Below are positions 53,999 through 62,992 of a DNA stretch of 64,000 nt, one piece after another; the first letter of the stretch is position 1, and the number at the start of each line of letters is the position of its first letter. This stretch comes from JAFAMB01 sp963775805. Lineage in GTDB: Bacteria > Verrucomicrobiota > Verrucomicrobiia > Chthoniobacterales > JAFAMB01. Where the stretch lies: assembly GCA_963775805.1 (NCBI GenBank), contig CAVZKG010000001.1:2852001-2916000 (forward strand). The letters are read 5' to 3'. The position numbers and the translations under genes were made by a program. The notes under the pieces were generated by a model. The model had not been told where the DNA came from, did not search any database, and worked only from the letters and a program-made list of their open reading frames with translations.

Positions 53999-54577
53999 TC
54001 ACTTCAGTTGGGTCAAGAGACCACGGACTACGCCTTTCACAAATGCATCGTCGAGGGATTGCCGCGTGAACCAGCGCCGGTAGAAGAAAGGCGCGACGAT
54101 TGAGGCTACAAACTCAGACACGTTCGTGCCGGGGACCAACTCGCCCCTCTTCTTAGCTCGCTCAGCAACTGCAAAATACGGAACCATCTGACCGGCGTGC
54201 AACTGAGCGAGAAGCTGCGCCAACTCCGGTTCCCGCTCCGCTGCGTCGATAATCGAAGGAAGAACGGCCGCCCAGCGCGCGGATTTTAACTGTTGAGCCA
54301 AACCTGTCGCGAGCGCGGTGACATCGCCTTTTAAGGTGCCTGTGTCTGGGATCACCGGCGCAGGTCCAATTTTCGAACAAGCGTCCATTAACAACGCCGA
54401 ACGAGATGGCCAATGACGATAGATTGTTGTTTTGGAAACACCAGAGCGCCGCGAAACTTCGTCGATGCTGAGACCTGCAATGCCTTCTTCGCTAAGCAAT
54501 TTATAGGTAACCGCCAAGATCGTATCTTTAGAGCGTTTAACCCTCTTGTCCTCGTGGGGCGGGTTGGAATTTGTCAT
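53999..54577 (-). CDS. TetR/AcrR-family repressor
   Basis: 192 aa from ATG at 54577. An upstream extension overlaps the operator region. Helix-turn-helix GIAGLSIDEVSRRSGVSKTT IYRHWPSR and a TetR_C_11-like C-terminal domain (VPYFAVAERAKKRGELVPGT). Divergent from the NmrA-family gene across 134 bp containing repeated GTACCGTATCGTA sites, so it most likely represses both itself and that gene. Confidence 0.87.
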   Translation of the reverse strand: MTNSNPPHEDKRVKRSKDTILAVTYKLLSEEGIAGLSIDEVSRRSGVSKTTIYRHWPSRSALLMDACSKIGPAPVIPDTGTLKGDVTALATGLAQQLKSARWAAVLPSIIDAAEREPELAQLLAQLHAGQMVPYFAVAERAKKRGELVPGTNVSEFVASIVAPFFYRRWFTRQSLDDAFVKGVVRGLLTQLK

Positions 54578-54603
54578 ATTTCGCTTGCAACTTTCATTTA
54601 CAC

Positions 54604-54652
54604 CAGTACGGTGCCGTATCGTATCACAGCTACTGTACCGTATCGTAGCAAA
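54604..54652. promoter_or_regulatory. Repeated TetR operator between divergent genes
   Basis: Two direct repeats, GTGCCGTATCGTA (about 54611) and GTACCGTATCGTA (about 54635), 24 bp apart. The first also forms TACGGTGCCGTA, a palindrome. The position between the TetR and NmrA genes fits cooperative binding of two dimers. Confidence 0.6.
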
Positions 54653-54711
54653 GATATCCACTCAAGTCATTGAAAGCAATAACACAAACAATAACAACAG
54701 GAGAAACGAGT

Positions 54712-55584
54712 ATGTATTTAGTCACGGGCATTACTGGAAATGTTGGGGGAGCTACGGCGCGGCATCTGCTGAAGCAAGGCAAACAGGTGCGAGCACTTGT
54801 GCGCAATCGCGAGAAAGCGGCGAAGTGGGCAGACCAAGGCGTGGAGTTGGTGGATGGAGACTGGAACAATGCGACAGCCATAGCGGCGGCGCTCAAGGGT
54901 GTTGAGGGCGCGTTTGTTATGTTGCCGGCTGTATGGGCACCCTCGCCTGATTACAGAGAAGCAAGGGGCGTGATTGCGAACTATGTCGCGGCGCTGACCA
55001 AGGTAGTGCCCCCGCGGGTGGTAGCGCTCTCGTCGATGGGCGCGAATAGAACAAGCGGGCTGGGGCTGGTCACGGCCTTATCACTTTTGGAGCAAGGTTT
55101 TCGCAGCCTGCCATCTCCGGTCGCATTTGTGCGCGCAGGCGGTTTTTTCGAAAACTTTCTTTTCGGCTTACAGGCCGCCCAAGGCGGAACACTACCGGTC
55201 TTCTACAATCCTACAAACCGGAAATCGACAATGGTCGCGTCAGACGACATCGGCGCAGAGGCGGCAACGCTTCTGACCGGGCCGGCGTGGTCAGGGCATC
55301 GCGTCATCGAGCTGGGTTCGTTGGTAAGCGCGGATGAAGTGGCCGGACAATTGGGTGAAGTCCTGACACTCGACGTAAAAGCCTTTGCAGTCCCGCGTGC
55401 AGGGTGGGCGGAAGCGTTCGAGCAGTTCGGCATCCCGAAGGGCCACACTGGACCTGCCGAAGAAATGTTTGAGAGCATTAACGCGGGATGGATGGACCTC
55501 GGAATCACGGGTACGGAGCACGTAGCGGGTACGACGTCCGCACGCGATGTGTTTGCGGCTGCTCAGGAGGCGGCCAAAATATAG
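54712..55584 (+). CDS. NmrA-family NAD(P)-binding protein
   Basis: 290 aa from ATG at 54712 (ACAGGAG upstream). YLVTGITGNVGGATARHLL is the GxxGxxG cofactor motif of atypical SDRs. VRALVRNREKAAKWA has the Arg expected for NADP. Such proteins act as quinone or azo reductases or as redox sensors. Under control of the divergent TetR gene. A DoxX-family gene follows 180 bp later. Confidence 0.87.
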   Translation: MYLVTGITGNVGGATARHLLKQGKQVRALVRNREKAAKWADQGVELVDGDWNNATAIAAALKGVEGAFVMLPAVWAPSPDYREARGVIANYVAALTKVVPPRVVALSSMGANRTSGLGLVTALSLLEQGFRSLPSPVAFVRAGGFFENFLFGLQAAQGGTLPVFYNPTNRKSTMVASDDIGAEAATLLTGPAWSGHRVIELGSLVSADEVAGQLGEVLTLDVKAFAVPRAGWAEAFEQFGIPKGHTGPAEEMFESINAGWMDLGITGTEHVAGTTSARDVFAAAQEAAKI

Positions 55585-55764
55585 AGTTTGGGTTTGGCCC
55601 GGCTCGGTGCCGCCGCCTTTCTAAAGAATAAGTGCAGGAGGCGATTCCTCCTGCACAGCTTTTGCGCAACGCCTGAAGTTCACCTCCGACAAACGCGTAT
55701 AAGGGCCGACCTATTGCAGAACGATTAAAACCGTTTGAATAACAAGAAAAGGATCCTTTTTTAT

Positions 55765-56184
55765 ATGAAAGCTGAACACACAATAGATCAACCCGCGCGG
55801 GCAGGTCGAGCGACTCAAATAGCCGCGATGGTAATAACCGGCCTTGTCGCCCTCATCTGGGTGTACTTCGGAAGGTTATATCTAATTCACGATCCCGACG
55901 AATGGAGGATCGCCAATCAGCAGCTCGGATACCCGCTCTATATCATCCCTCTGATTGGCGTGACCCACATCCTTGGTGGCGTCGGCCTTCTGATTCCCAA
56001 TGTGCCTCGATTGACTGAGTGGGTTTATGGTGGTCTCGCGGTCAATCTTTTACTGGCGTTCTATTCACAACTGAATGGCGGTGGCAGTACTTGGGATAAA
56101 TTTGATCCGATTCTCGTCCTGGCGTTCGTCTTTGCTTCGTATGTGTTAAGACGCTGCATGCGCGCAAACAGGTGGTCGATATGA
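55765..56184 (+). CDS. DoxX-like small membrane protein
   Basis: 139 aa from ATG at 55765 with AAGGA upstream. Four hydrophobic segments (AAMVITGLVALIWVYFGRLY, YPLYIIPLIGVTHILGGVGL, WVYGGLAVNLLLAFYSQL, ILVLAFVFASYVL) in the DoxX/DUF4267-like pattern. Function not defined. DoxX proteins often sit beside NAD(P)-dependent oxidoreductases, as here. Confidence 0.7.
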   Translation: MKAEHTIDQPARAGRATQIAAMVITGLVALIWVYFGRLYLIHDPDEWRIANQQLGYPLYIIPLIGVTHILGGVGLLIPNVPRLTEWVYGGLAVNLLLAFYSQLNGGGSTWDKFDPILVLAFVFASYVLRRCMRANRWSI

Positions 56185-56605
56185 AGAACACGCTCGGCGG
56201 GCAGTTTTACTTTTCCCAGGCACGTCGGGGAGGCCCAACGGGGATCCGTCCCGCGCCCCTTTGCTTCTGAAACTTCTCGTAAAACGAGGCTTCGCGATCA
56301 CCCGGTGGCTCGCTGAACTCCTTCGCTAGTAGTCACTTTGGAGAGCGCCGGGTTTTCCTGCGAACCCGGTTTTCCATTCGGACATTACTTGTTTGCGCCG
56401 CAATAATTCGCTTCGCCGGGCGGTTTGAATTCTAGCGAGCGTGGGTGGATCTGACACCCATCTTTCAGCCGCCAAACGAATGTGCTCTTCGTTTTTGTGA
56501 GCTTGCTCACTGAACAAGAATGCGACGCGGCCTCAAGCACGGACGTGTTCCGATCTAGGTTCCTATAAAGGTTCCAAAATTTATGCAACTCGTTGAAAAT
56601 CAATT
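56185..56605. other. Gene-free gap before the tRNA
   Basis: No supported gene. A 63-codon minus-strand frame (56326-56517) has a protein-like start (SEQAHKNEEHIRLAAERWVS) but no ribosome site and no family I know. It remains doubtful. Confidence 0.35.
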
Positions 56606-56693
56606 TGGCGGAGGGAGTGGGATTCGAACCCACGGATCCTTGCGGATCTCCGGTTTTCAAGACCGGTGCAATCAACCGCTCTACCATCCCTCC
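56606..56693 (-). tRNA. tRNA-Ser (anticodon TGA)
   Basis: On the minus strand: acceptor GGAGGGA (56693-56687) pairs with TCCCTCC, D-arm GGTAGAGCGGTTGATTGC, anticodon stem CCGGT / ACCGG with loop CTTGAAA (anticodon TGA, reading UCA). A long variable arm GATCCGCAAGGATC is typical of class II serine tRNA, and the T-loop is GTTCGAATC. CCA is encoded (TGG at 56606-56608). Confidence 0.95.
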
Positions 56694-56748
56694 GGCGAGA
56701 AGCGGTGGAATTTGCGGCATATTTGCGCGCTTGTCCAGCGCGCGGCGC

Positions 56749-56816
56749 GTTCGGCGTTCGGCGTTCGGCGTTCGGCGTTCGGCGTTCGGCGTTCGGCGTT
56801 CGGCGTTCGGCGTTCG
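56749..56816. repeat. GTTCGGC heptamer repeated nine times
   Basis: Nine exact tandem copies of GTTCGGC plus GTTCG, 55 bp upstream of the tRNA-Ser 5' end. A low-complexity stretch of TACTCG/CTCGTC units follows. Likely unstable by slippage. No spacers, so not CRISPR. Confidence 0.95.
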
Positions 56817-56972
56817 AGGAAATCGTACTCGTACTCCTGCTCGTCGTCGTACTCGATCGAATCAGCAGGGAGATCCCTTCCACGAAGGACCGCTCAAATT
56901 CGCGTGCATTCGCGGTTAATCCGTTCTTGTTTTCGATGTCATTTGTCATCTGTCATGCGCGCAGCGCCCCCT

Positions 56973-57938
56973 ATGACCCGAAAATCCTTTCTTAAACACC
57001 TCACCAGACTCCCTGTTCTCTCCGCGCTGCGGCGCTATTTCTCGGTCCCGGCCCACGGTGCTTCACCGCCTCCATCTCACTCACGAGTACGTCCCTCTGA
57101 TCCCGGTTGGCCCGACAAAGCGAGTTGGGAAAAGCTGAAACAAACGGTCAATGGCCGGCTGATTAAGATCGAACCACCCATGGCCGGATACGCCACCGCA
57201 GACATCGCAGCTCGCGAAAAAATAATCAAAGACCTGCAAAACCCTTTTTACGTCGGCGATCAACCGGGTGCGACCCAAAGCACCGGTTGGGTCGACGCCT
57301 GGATGTCTGCTCCCAGTGTTTATGCCATCGCCGCGCAGACACGAGGAGGCGCATCTGATAAACATTATTGGTGGGCAGGTGATAACGACCAGGTCGGAAA
57401 GTATTGGCACGGCTATCGATCGGTTTGGCTGCCTGACTCACTCCTAGCCAAGGACCAAACAAATAGGTTAGTCGACGCTCTCTTTTCAGCGACCCGCCAT
57501 TGGCGGGTTTCCCTCCACTTCAACAAAGGGTTAGCCGGTGCACCACTAGAAGAAATTTCCGCCGCCCGCGATACTGCGACTAACCCAGCTGTTTTGAACG
57601 CATTCGCTCTGGCCATTATTGCCGGTGGTGATCCACCCGTTTACCCCGGCATCCCTGGCCATGAACCCGATGTGACGGCTGCTCGTCAAAACGCAATCAA
57701 GATCGCACAAGCAATGACCGAGCTCAGAAAAATCGTTCCCAATCCAGGCTCATATGTTTCGGAGACCAATTACTTTGAGGATTCGTGGCAAGAATCGTTC
57801 TGGGGTTCCAACAATCCGCGTCTGAAAACCATCAAACAGAAATACGATCCCGCCGGCCTTTTCTTCGTGCATCACGGCGTCGGCACCGAGAATTGGAGCC
57901 CCGACGGTTTCACCCGGACCGTGAATGCGACCGAGTAG
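56973..57938 (+). pseudogene. FAD-linked oxidase (BBE type) lacking its FAD-binding domain
   Basis: 321 codons, open throughout from ATG at 56973. The N-terminal part (WEKLKQTVNGRLIKIEPPMA, PFYVGDQPGATQSTGWVDAW MSAPSVYAIAA) is the approach to the FAD-binding PCMH domain of berberine-bridge-like oxidases. The text then jumps to the late part (GKYWHGYRSVWLPDSLLAKD, HFNKGLAGAPLEEISAARDT, FWGSNNPRLKTIKQKYDPAG LFFVHHGVG). About 230 residues with the PCMH domain and flavin-attachment segment are missing, in frame. Family members are about 550-600 aa. It may be translated, but it cannot bind FAD in the usual way. Confidence 0.72.
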
Positions 57939-58028
57939 GGACAGCGAATGGACACGAATTTACGCGAAGAAGGCAGACGAATCCGCCTAATAGCCAAGCA
58001 AACTGACCCAAGTTAACCATCAAAGAGA

Positions 58029-58211
58029 ATGGCAGAAAGAACCAAACACATCCGCAGTAGTTTTGATCAGGCACTCTATGCGCTAAGGAACGATATTTTT
58101 ATGACGTCGAGTCTCGCGGACCGGATCTTCCAAAACGCTTTTACTGCCTTGTTGAACCGAGTCACTGATCGTTTCACCGAGCTAATTGAAGAGGGATTTA
58201 CAGAGCCGTAA
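58029..58211 (+). pseudogene. PhoU-like remnant
   Basis: 60 codons. MAERTKHIRSSFDQALYALR NDIFMTSSLADRIFQNAFTALL matches the first helix pair of PhoU (phosphate-signalling regulator, about 220 aa). It then continues NRVTDRFTELIEEG, like a later helix, and stops. About 150 residues are missing. It overlaps the end of the convergent membrane-protein gene. No pst genes are near. Confidence 0.6.
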
Positions 58212-58824
58212 AAAAGGACTGGCCCCAGCCTTCGGGATCGAATTTTAGCGGCGTTCGTAACCAGCTCATTACCGACTCTTCTATCATCGTCTCTGCGTCG
58301 CCTTGTGGCAGATACTCAAGAGCTCGCATGGCATCAAAAACCGGAATTTGATTCACTACAAAGATCTTGCGTCCCCGACGACCGTATCGAATGGCTGTTT
58401 CGCTCAAGATGTCCAATGCTTCGATCAGCAATTCGACAGATCGGACCCGAGTTCTGTGGAACTGTTGCTCCATTTCACGACTCAGCCAAAGCGCATTCAC
58501 AAAGCGATCCAGAAGCTCGAATCTTAATCCAAGATCTTCGACACGTCCTCTGCTTCGTAAGGCAGAAGACCGCAAAATTCCTAATCGGTGCTTTCGGAAG
58601 GCTAAAGACGCGTCGACTATGATCAGTAAGGCGCTGAGGAGGGTGTCGATCGAGAGAACAACAAGGTTCGCGATGAACAGCTCTTTAGGAGCTGCGCTGG
58701 AGAGCAGAGTGCAGGTTGATTGGATCGCTAGCGATACATAGGCTGCGACAGCAGCAGGACCGAACCAAAGGTGCTGCCAGAATTGCCTCCGCAGCCAGAT
58801 ATCGGGATCGGCCAGCGTCTTCAT
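58198..58824 (-). CDS. Hypothetical membrane protein, 208 aa
   Basis: Starts MKTLADPDIWLRRQFWQHLW. Two hydrophobic segments (WFGPAAVAAYVSLAIQSTCT, ANLVVLSIDTLLSALLIIVD), then a charged, helical cytoplasmic part of about 120 residues (EMEQQFHRTRVRSVELLIEA). No recognised family. Faces the PhoU remnant, with a 14-bp overlap of the 3' ends. Confidence 0.55.
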   Translation of the reverse strand: MKTLADPDIWLRRQFWQHLWFGPAAVAAYVSLAIQSTCTLLSSAAPKELFIANLVVLSIDTLLSALLIIVDASLAFRKHRLGILRSSALRSRGRVEDLGLRFELLDRFVNALWLSREMEQQFHRTRVRSVELLIEALDILSETAIRYGRRGRKIFVVNQIPVFDAMRALEYLPQGDAETMIEESVMSWLRTPLKFDPEGWGQSFFTAL

Positions 58825-59169
58825 AATGTTGTGTCTTCCTGGTCTGTTCGGTTCCTCAAATTAGATCAAACTACTGGCTTCTCAAAAGGGCTTTCGAAAC
58901 CCAAACTTTGGCACAGCTTAACCAGCGAGAGTGCACTGACGTTGTGAACCCAGGGCTGATCGTCGCGGTGCCTTTGCAAGCTCGCGGTCTGAGGAACACC
59001 CGGATGCGTCACCTACGGAATTTTAGTACTCGTAGCCGTTTCGGAGCTATGCCTGTTGGCTGTGATGCAAAAATGCGCCGTTGCAATCGGTTGCCGGCTC
59101 TAAACGTTGGGAAATCTCCAGGCTGTTGATCTTATAGGGAGTGCTTTAGGCACAATGATGAATAGGTAC
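58825..59169. other. Gene-free gap
   Basis: 345 bp between the membrane-protein start and the end of xylA. Short frames only; I see no gene, RNA or clear repeat. Confidence 0.4.
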
Positions 59170-60483
59170 TCAGATGAAATCGTTTATAATATTCTCGCAA
59201 AGTTCCTGGCGCCCACTCGTATGTTGAACGGGGTCGGGCTGGCTCAGGGCGAGTTTCTCGAGCGAGGTGAAATCCTCTTTCCCCGCTTCGATGGCCGCGC
59301 CAATGCCGCTATCCCAGGACGCATAGCGACTTTTCAGCAATTGGGTTAGGCGGCCATCGGCGCGAATTGCTATCGCGCTCTTCAGGCCGCGAGCGAAGGT
59401 GTCCATGCCTCCGATGTACGCATAGAAGAGATCCACCGGCTCAAAGCTTTCGCGTCGGACTTTTGCGTCAAAGTTGAGTCCGCCAGTTGTGAACCCGCCC
59501 ATTTTCAGGACTGTGAGCATGACCTGGGTAGCCAAGTAAAGACTGGTCGGGAACTGGTCAGTGTCCCAGCCAATCAATTCATCGCCTGTGTTAGCGTCAA
59601 GAGTGCCAAGCGCGCCGGCGCCGGCGGCGATCTCACATTCATGATGCATGGTGTGGCCGGCGAGTGTGGCGTGGTTGGTTTCCAGGTTAAGTTTGAAGTG
59701 TTCGAGCAGACCGTATTCGCGCAGAAAGTTGAGACAAGTTGCTGCGTCGAAATCGTACTGATGTTTGGTCGGTTCCTTGGGTTTCGGTTCGATGTAAAAG
59801 GCTCCCCTAAAGCCGATCTGTTTCTTGTAATCAACAGCCATTTGCAGAAATTTCGCGAGGTGGTCAACCTCCCGTTTCATATCAGTGTTCCACAGGCTTG
59901 AATACCCTTCCCGGCCGCCCCAGAAGACGTAGCCTTCTGCACCTAGCTCATGAGCCACTTCGATTGCCTTCTTCACCTGCGCGGCTGCATAGACAAATAC
60001 ATCGGCATTCGGGCTGGTCGCCGCTCCATGTGCGAAACGCGGATGGATGAACAGGCAGGCGGTGGCCCAGAGTAGCTTAATGCCCGTGCGTTGCTGATCT
60101 TCTTTGAGCACCTCGACCACGGCGTCGAGATTGCGGTTAGACTCCGCCAGGCTGGCGCCTTCCGGCGCCACGTCCCGATCGTGAAAGGCGTAGAAGGGTG
60201 CGCCCAGTTTCTCGATGAATTCGAACGCCACGCGCGCGCGATTACGTGCGTTTTCAATGGAGTTTGAGCCGTCGTCCCACGGACGGATGGCTGTTCCTGC
60301 GCCGAATGGGTCACTCAATATATTCCGGAAGGTGTGCCAGTACGCCACAGAAAAGCGTAGATGTTCGGCCATCGTCCGGTCCTCGATGACCTTAGTGGAA
60401 TCGTAGTGTTTGAAGGCCAGAGGGTTCTTGGAGGATGGGCCTTCGTAGGGGATCTTGCCGATTTCTGGAAATGCGGGCTTCAT
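59170..60483 (-). CDS. xylA: Xylose isomerase
   Basis: 437 aa (class II length). Converts xylose to xylulose with two divalent metals. Catalytic His and Asp in YAFHDRDVAPEG, metal-site Glu/Lys in FYIEPKPKEPTKHQYDFD, His in NHATLAGHTMHHE, and the C-terminal NFDAKVRRES. The block usually read as LLWGTANLFSHPR is LLWATACLFIHPR here, three changes at normally strict positions, so activity may be altered. It follows the GH30 gene by 6 bp. Confidence 0.92.
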   Translation of the reverse strand: MKPAFPEIGKIPYEGPSSKNPLAFKHYDSTKVIEDRTMAEHLRFSVAYWHTFRNILSDPFGAGTAIRPWDDGSNSIENARNRARVAFEFIEKLGAPFYAFHDRDVAPEGASLAESNRNLDAVVEVLKEDQQRTGIKLLWATACLFIHPRFAHGAATSPNADVFVYAAAQVKKAIEVAHELGAEGYVFWGGREGYSSLWNTDMKREVDHLAKFLQMAVDYKKQIGFRGAFYIEPKPKEPTKHQYDFDAATCLNFLREYGLLEHFKLNLETNHATLAGHTMHHECEIAAGAGALGTLDANTGDELIGWDTDQFPTSLYLATQVMLTVLKMGGFTTGGLNFDAKVRRESFEPVDLFYAYIGGMDTFARGLKSAIAIRADGRLTQLLKSRYASWDSGIGAAIEAGKEDFTSLEKLALSQPDPVQHTSGRQELCENIINDFI

Positions 60484-60489
60484 AAATTT

Positions 60490-61857
60490 TTAGCGTCTAA
60501 CCACGAACGTGTTGAACGAGTCGGCTTCCAAAGTGGAAGCGATTACTTTGTCGCCGACTTTCACACGAACCGGCAACTGCTGGCAAAGGTCATTCTGCAT
60601 CGCGATCACGACACTTTGGTCCAGATTACCGAATACCACGAGGTTCTCATACCCGGTCAAACTTTTTGTATTCAGACGCTTTGCACCTGACTTAACAAAA
60701 CGGCTTAGATGTTTGATCAGATAGTATTCGTAGTTGTACTTGAACGTCTTCGACGTCGTGTCGACGCTCAAAAGAGAGTTCTGCGCCCATCCCCAACGGC
60801 TGACACCCCCTTCTTTCAGAGAAATATTCCAATAATAATAAGCGCTGACACCGTTCTCGAGGTAGTGCTTCATCAAAGTCCACGCATAGCGACAATATCG
60901 CCAGTCATTGGCGCCGTCGCCGCATTCCTGCTCGGTTTGGTAAAGCTTCAGATCTGGGTAGCGCCGATGGATACCGGGAATGGCCCGCTTGCCGGCCCAT
61001 TGGAATCCTGCACCTTTGACGTGGTTGCTGGCCTTTGGGTCTAGCAGAGCTGCATCAACGAGTTTTTCATTGGCACGTTCCACGGTTCCAAAAAACACGT
61101 CCACGCCGAGTCTTTGCATCTCGGGCCCCAGGAAGGCGATAAATCTAGCAAGCCCAACGGGAGTCCAACTGCAGCTCGGGAACGGTTGAGGAGAATTGAA
61201 CTCATTTTGAGGCATAACCATCTCGATCTTGATACCCAGATTTGCATATTCCTGGATGAACCGCGCAAAGTAGGTAGCATAGGCCTTAAAATAGCGATCT
61301 TCCTGGATGAATTGGTCACGACCCTCCTTCGCCGCCTGATCTGGTTTCAACCCGTTGGGTGACATATCTGGTTCAGATGGCTTACCTGCGTAATGGTTGT
61401 TGTATTTCATCCAGACTGGAGGGCTCCACGCTGAGGCCCAAATCGTAAGAGCTGGTTGATATTGCAACGCGCTTTTAATAAATGGGACAAGATTTTCAAG
61501 ATCCCGAGAAATACTAAATTCCTTCAGGTCGAAGTCGTTCGGAACTTCGTCATAAGAATACCAATCAACCGAAAAATCGTTAGCGCCCACCGGCATGCGA
61601 CAGGTATTGAAGTTGGCACCGACACCGGGAGCGAAAAGCTCGCGAAAAATTGCTTCTTTGTCTACGCTCGCTAGCGTGTTCAAAGAAGTCCACCCGAGTT
61701 CATTGAAGCAAGCGCCAAATCCTTCGATGGTCTGAAGCGGTTGATCCAGGTACGCCTCAACGTCCCATTTGCTGTTCGATGCAGCAGAGACTGTTAGTTG
61801 ATCCTTACTCTGCCATTGCGACTCCTGAGTCGTAGCAATCCATTCAATGTTAATCAT
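60490..61857 (-). CDS. Glycoside hydrolase family 30 enzyme
   Basis: 455 aa from ATG at 61857 (AAGGA upstream). TIM barrel with side beta-domain. Acid/base Glu in MVMPQNEFNSPQPFPSC (usual NEP is NEF), nucleophile Glu in LKLYQTEQECGDG. GFGACFNELGWTSL and NFNTCRMPVGANDFSVDWYS are family blocks. Members act on glucosylceramides, beta-glucosides or xylan. No signal peptide, so it probably acts on imported oligosaccharides. With xylA behind it and a sugar permease before it, xylo-oligosaccharide or xyloside use is plausible. Confidence 0.85.
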   Translation of the reverse strand: MINIEWIATTQESQWQSKDQLTVSAASNSKWDVEAYLDQPLQTIEGFGACFNELGWTSLNTLASVDKEAIFRELFAPGVGANFNTCRMPVGANDFSVDWYSYDEVPNDFDLKEFSISRDLENLVPFIKSALQYQPALTIWASAWSPPVWMKYNNHYAGKPSEPDMSPNGLKPDQAAKEGRDQFIQEDRYFKAYATYFARFIQEYANLGIKIEMVMPQNEFNSPQPFPSCSWTPVGLARFIAFLGPEMQRLGVDVFFGTVERANEKLVDAALLDPKASNHVKGAGFQWAGKRAIPGIHRRYPDLKLYQTEQECGDGANDWRYCRYAWTLMKHYLENGVSAYYYWNISLKEGGVSRWGWAQNSLLSVDTTSKTFKYNYEYYLIKHLSRFVKSGAKRLNTKSLTGYENLVVFGNLDQSVVIAMQNDLCQQLPVRVKVGDKVIASTLEADSFNTFVVRR

Positions 61858-61972
61858 CCACTTGTTCCTTGGTGTCTCCAGAAAGATTCGCTCATTCACT
61901 TGGTTCCGTTTTCTCTGGGTAGAAAGGAGTGCTTCCATTCCGGAGCTTCCCTCCCACAACGTCGGGCTCTAG

Positions 61973-62001
61973 CCTTGGCCGCTCCCCTCGAGCGGCCAAG
62001 G
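61973..62001. terminator. Strong hairpin between permease and GH30 genes
   Basis: Perfect 12-bp stem CCTTGGCCGCTC / GAGCGGCCAAGG with a 5-base loop, and no T-run. It may slow transcription or protect mRNA within the operon. Confidence 0.5.
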
Positions 62002-62172
62002 CGGTGGTCCCCACAATTTGTCTGCATCAAATTTAAGAAAAGCTTGGCCAGAAGAAAGGCGACACTAATGTGGATTGAGCCGGGCATGACTACTCGCAAA
62101 GCAACTCGGGAGTTTAATCATGCTGTAGTTATTCCTGAAAAAAAACAACACTCTCTTTTGACACATCTCACC

Positions 62173-62617
62173 CTAACCCTTGACCGCCCCGGAGGTTAGG
62201 CCAGCGATGATGTGCTTCTGGGCCATGAGATAAAAAATGACCGCGGGAGCCAGTGTCAGGCTCACGAAGGCGAGCACCTTGCCCCAATCGGTCCCATACT
62301 GACCCTGGTACTGCATGATGCCTAATGGCCATGGATAAAGTGATTCATCATTGATCATCACTAAGGGCAGCAAATATTCGTTCCAACTTCCGACCAGGGA
62401 CAGCACCCCCACCGTGGCGAGGATCGGCCGGGACAACGGCAAGGTGATCTGCCAAAACATGCGCGGGTAACTGCAACCGTCGACGAAGGCCGCTTCAAAT
62501 AACTCATTGGGCAATTCCGCAAAAAAGCCCTGCAGCAACACGATCGCGAAGCCCAGGTTGAAAGCTATCTGCGGCAAAATGACTCCCCAGTACGAATCCA
62601 AGAGTCCCATGTCGCGC
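62173..62617 (-). pseudogene. CUT1 sugar permease (MalG type) truncated by the IS3 element
   Basis: The C-terminal 148 residues of a MalG-like permease remain: QRDMGLLDSYWGVILPQIAF to the end, with the EAA loop FEAAFVDGCSYPRMFWQITL. The first 110-130 residues, about three membrane segments, are cut off by the IS at 62618. The remaining frame would begin inside the IS end. The importer of the GH30-xylA block is therefore broken, and the genes behind it have lost their original promoter unless one lies internally. Confidence 0.92.
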
Positions 62618-62671
62618 TGAACCTGCCCCGATTTGACGGACACGTGAACTCAAAGAAAATGAGAGAACCCG

Positions 62672-62992
62672 ATGGAAGAAAAAAAGAAGCATATCATCTA
62701 CAAAGAAGAGTTTAGACGCCAGGCGGTGGAGATGGTGATCCACGGCGGCAAGAGCGTTGCGCAGGTGGCCCGGGAACTTGGGGTCAGTGAGTTCAGTTTA
62801 AATCTGTGGAAGAAGAAATATCTGAAGGAGTTCGCACCGGCCCAGGTCGATGGGGAGGAAAGAACTCCGGAGCAGATGTATGAGGAGATACGGCGGCTGC
62901 AGAAGGAAAACCAATACCTTAAGACTCAGCGCGATATCTTAAAAAAAGCGATGAGCATACTGGGCGAGGAGCCGAATCCCGGTATGCGGTGA
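62672..62992 (+). CDS. IS3-family transposase OrfA (copy 2)
   Basis: 106 aa, identical in sequence to OrfA at 3018. Two silent differences near its start (62708 and 62714) separate the copies. The slippery AAAAAAAG is retained. Confidence 0.95.
   Translation: MEEKKKHIIYKEEFRRQAVEMVIHGGKSVAQVARELGVSEFSLNLWKKKYLKEFAPAQVDGEERTPEQMYEEIRRLQKENQYLKTQRDILKKAMSILGEEPNPGMR

Noticed and set aside
56749..56816. CRISPR-like array
   Set aside because: Seven-base units with no spacers and no cas genes.
61798..62199. 133-codon plus-strand frame between GH30 and the permease
   Set aside because: It crosses the start of the GH30 gene and a perfect hairpin and shows no motif.
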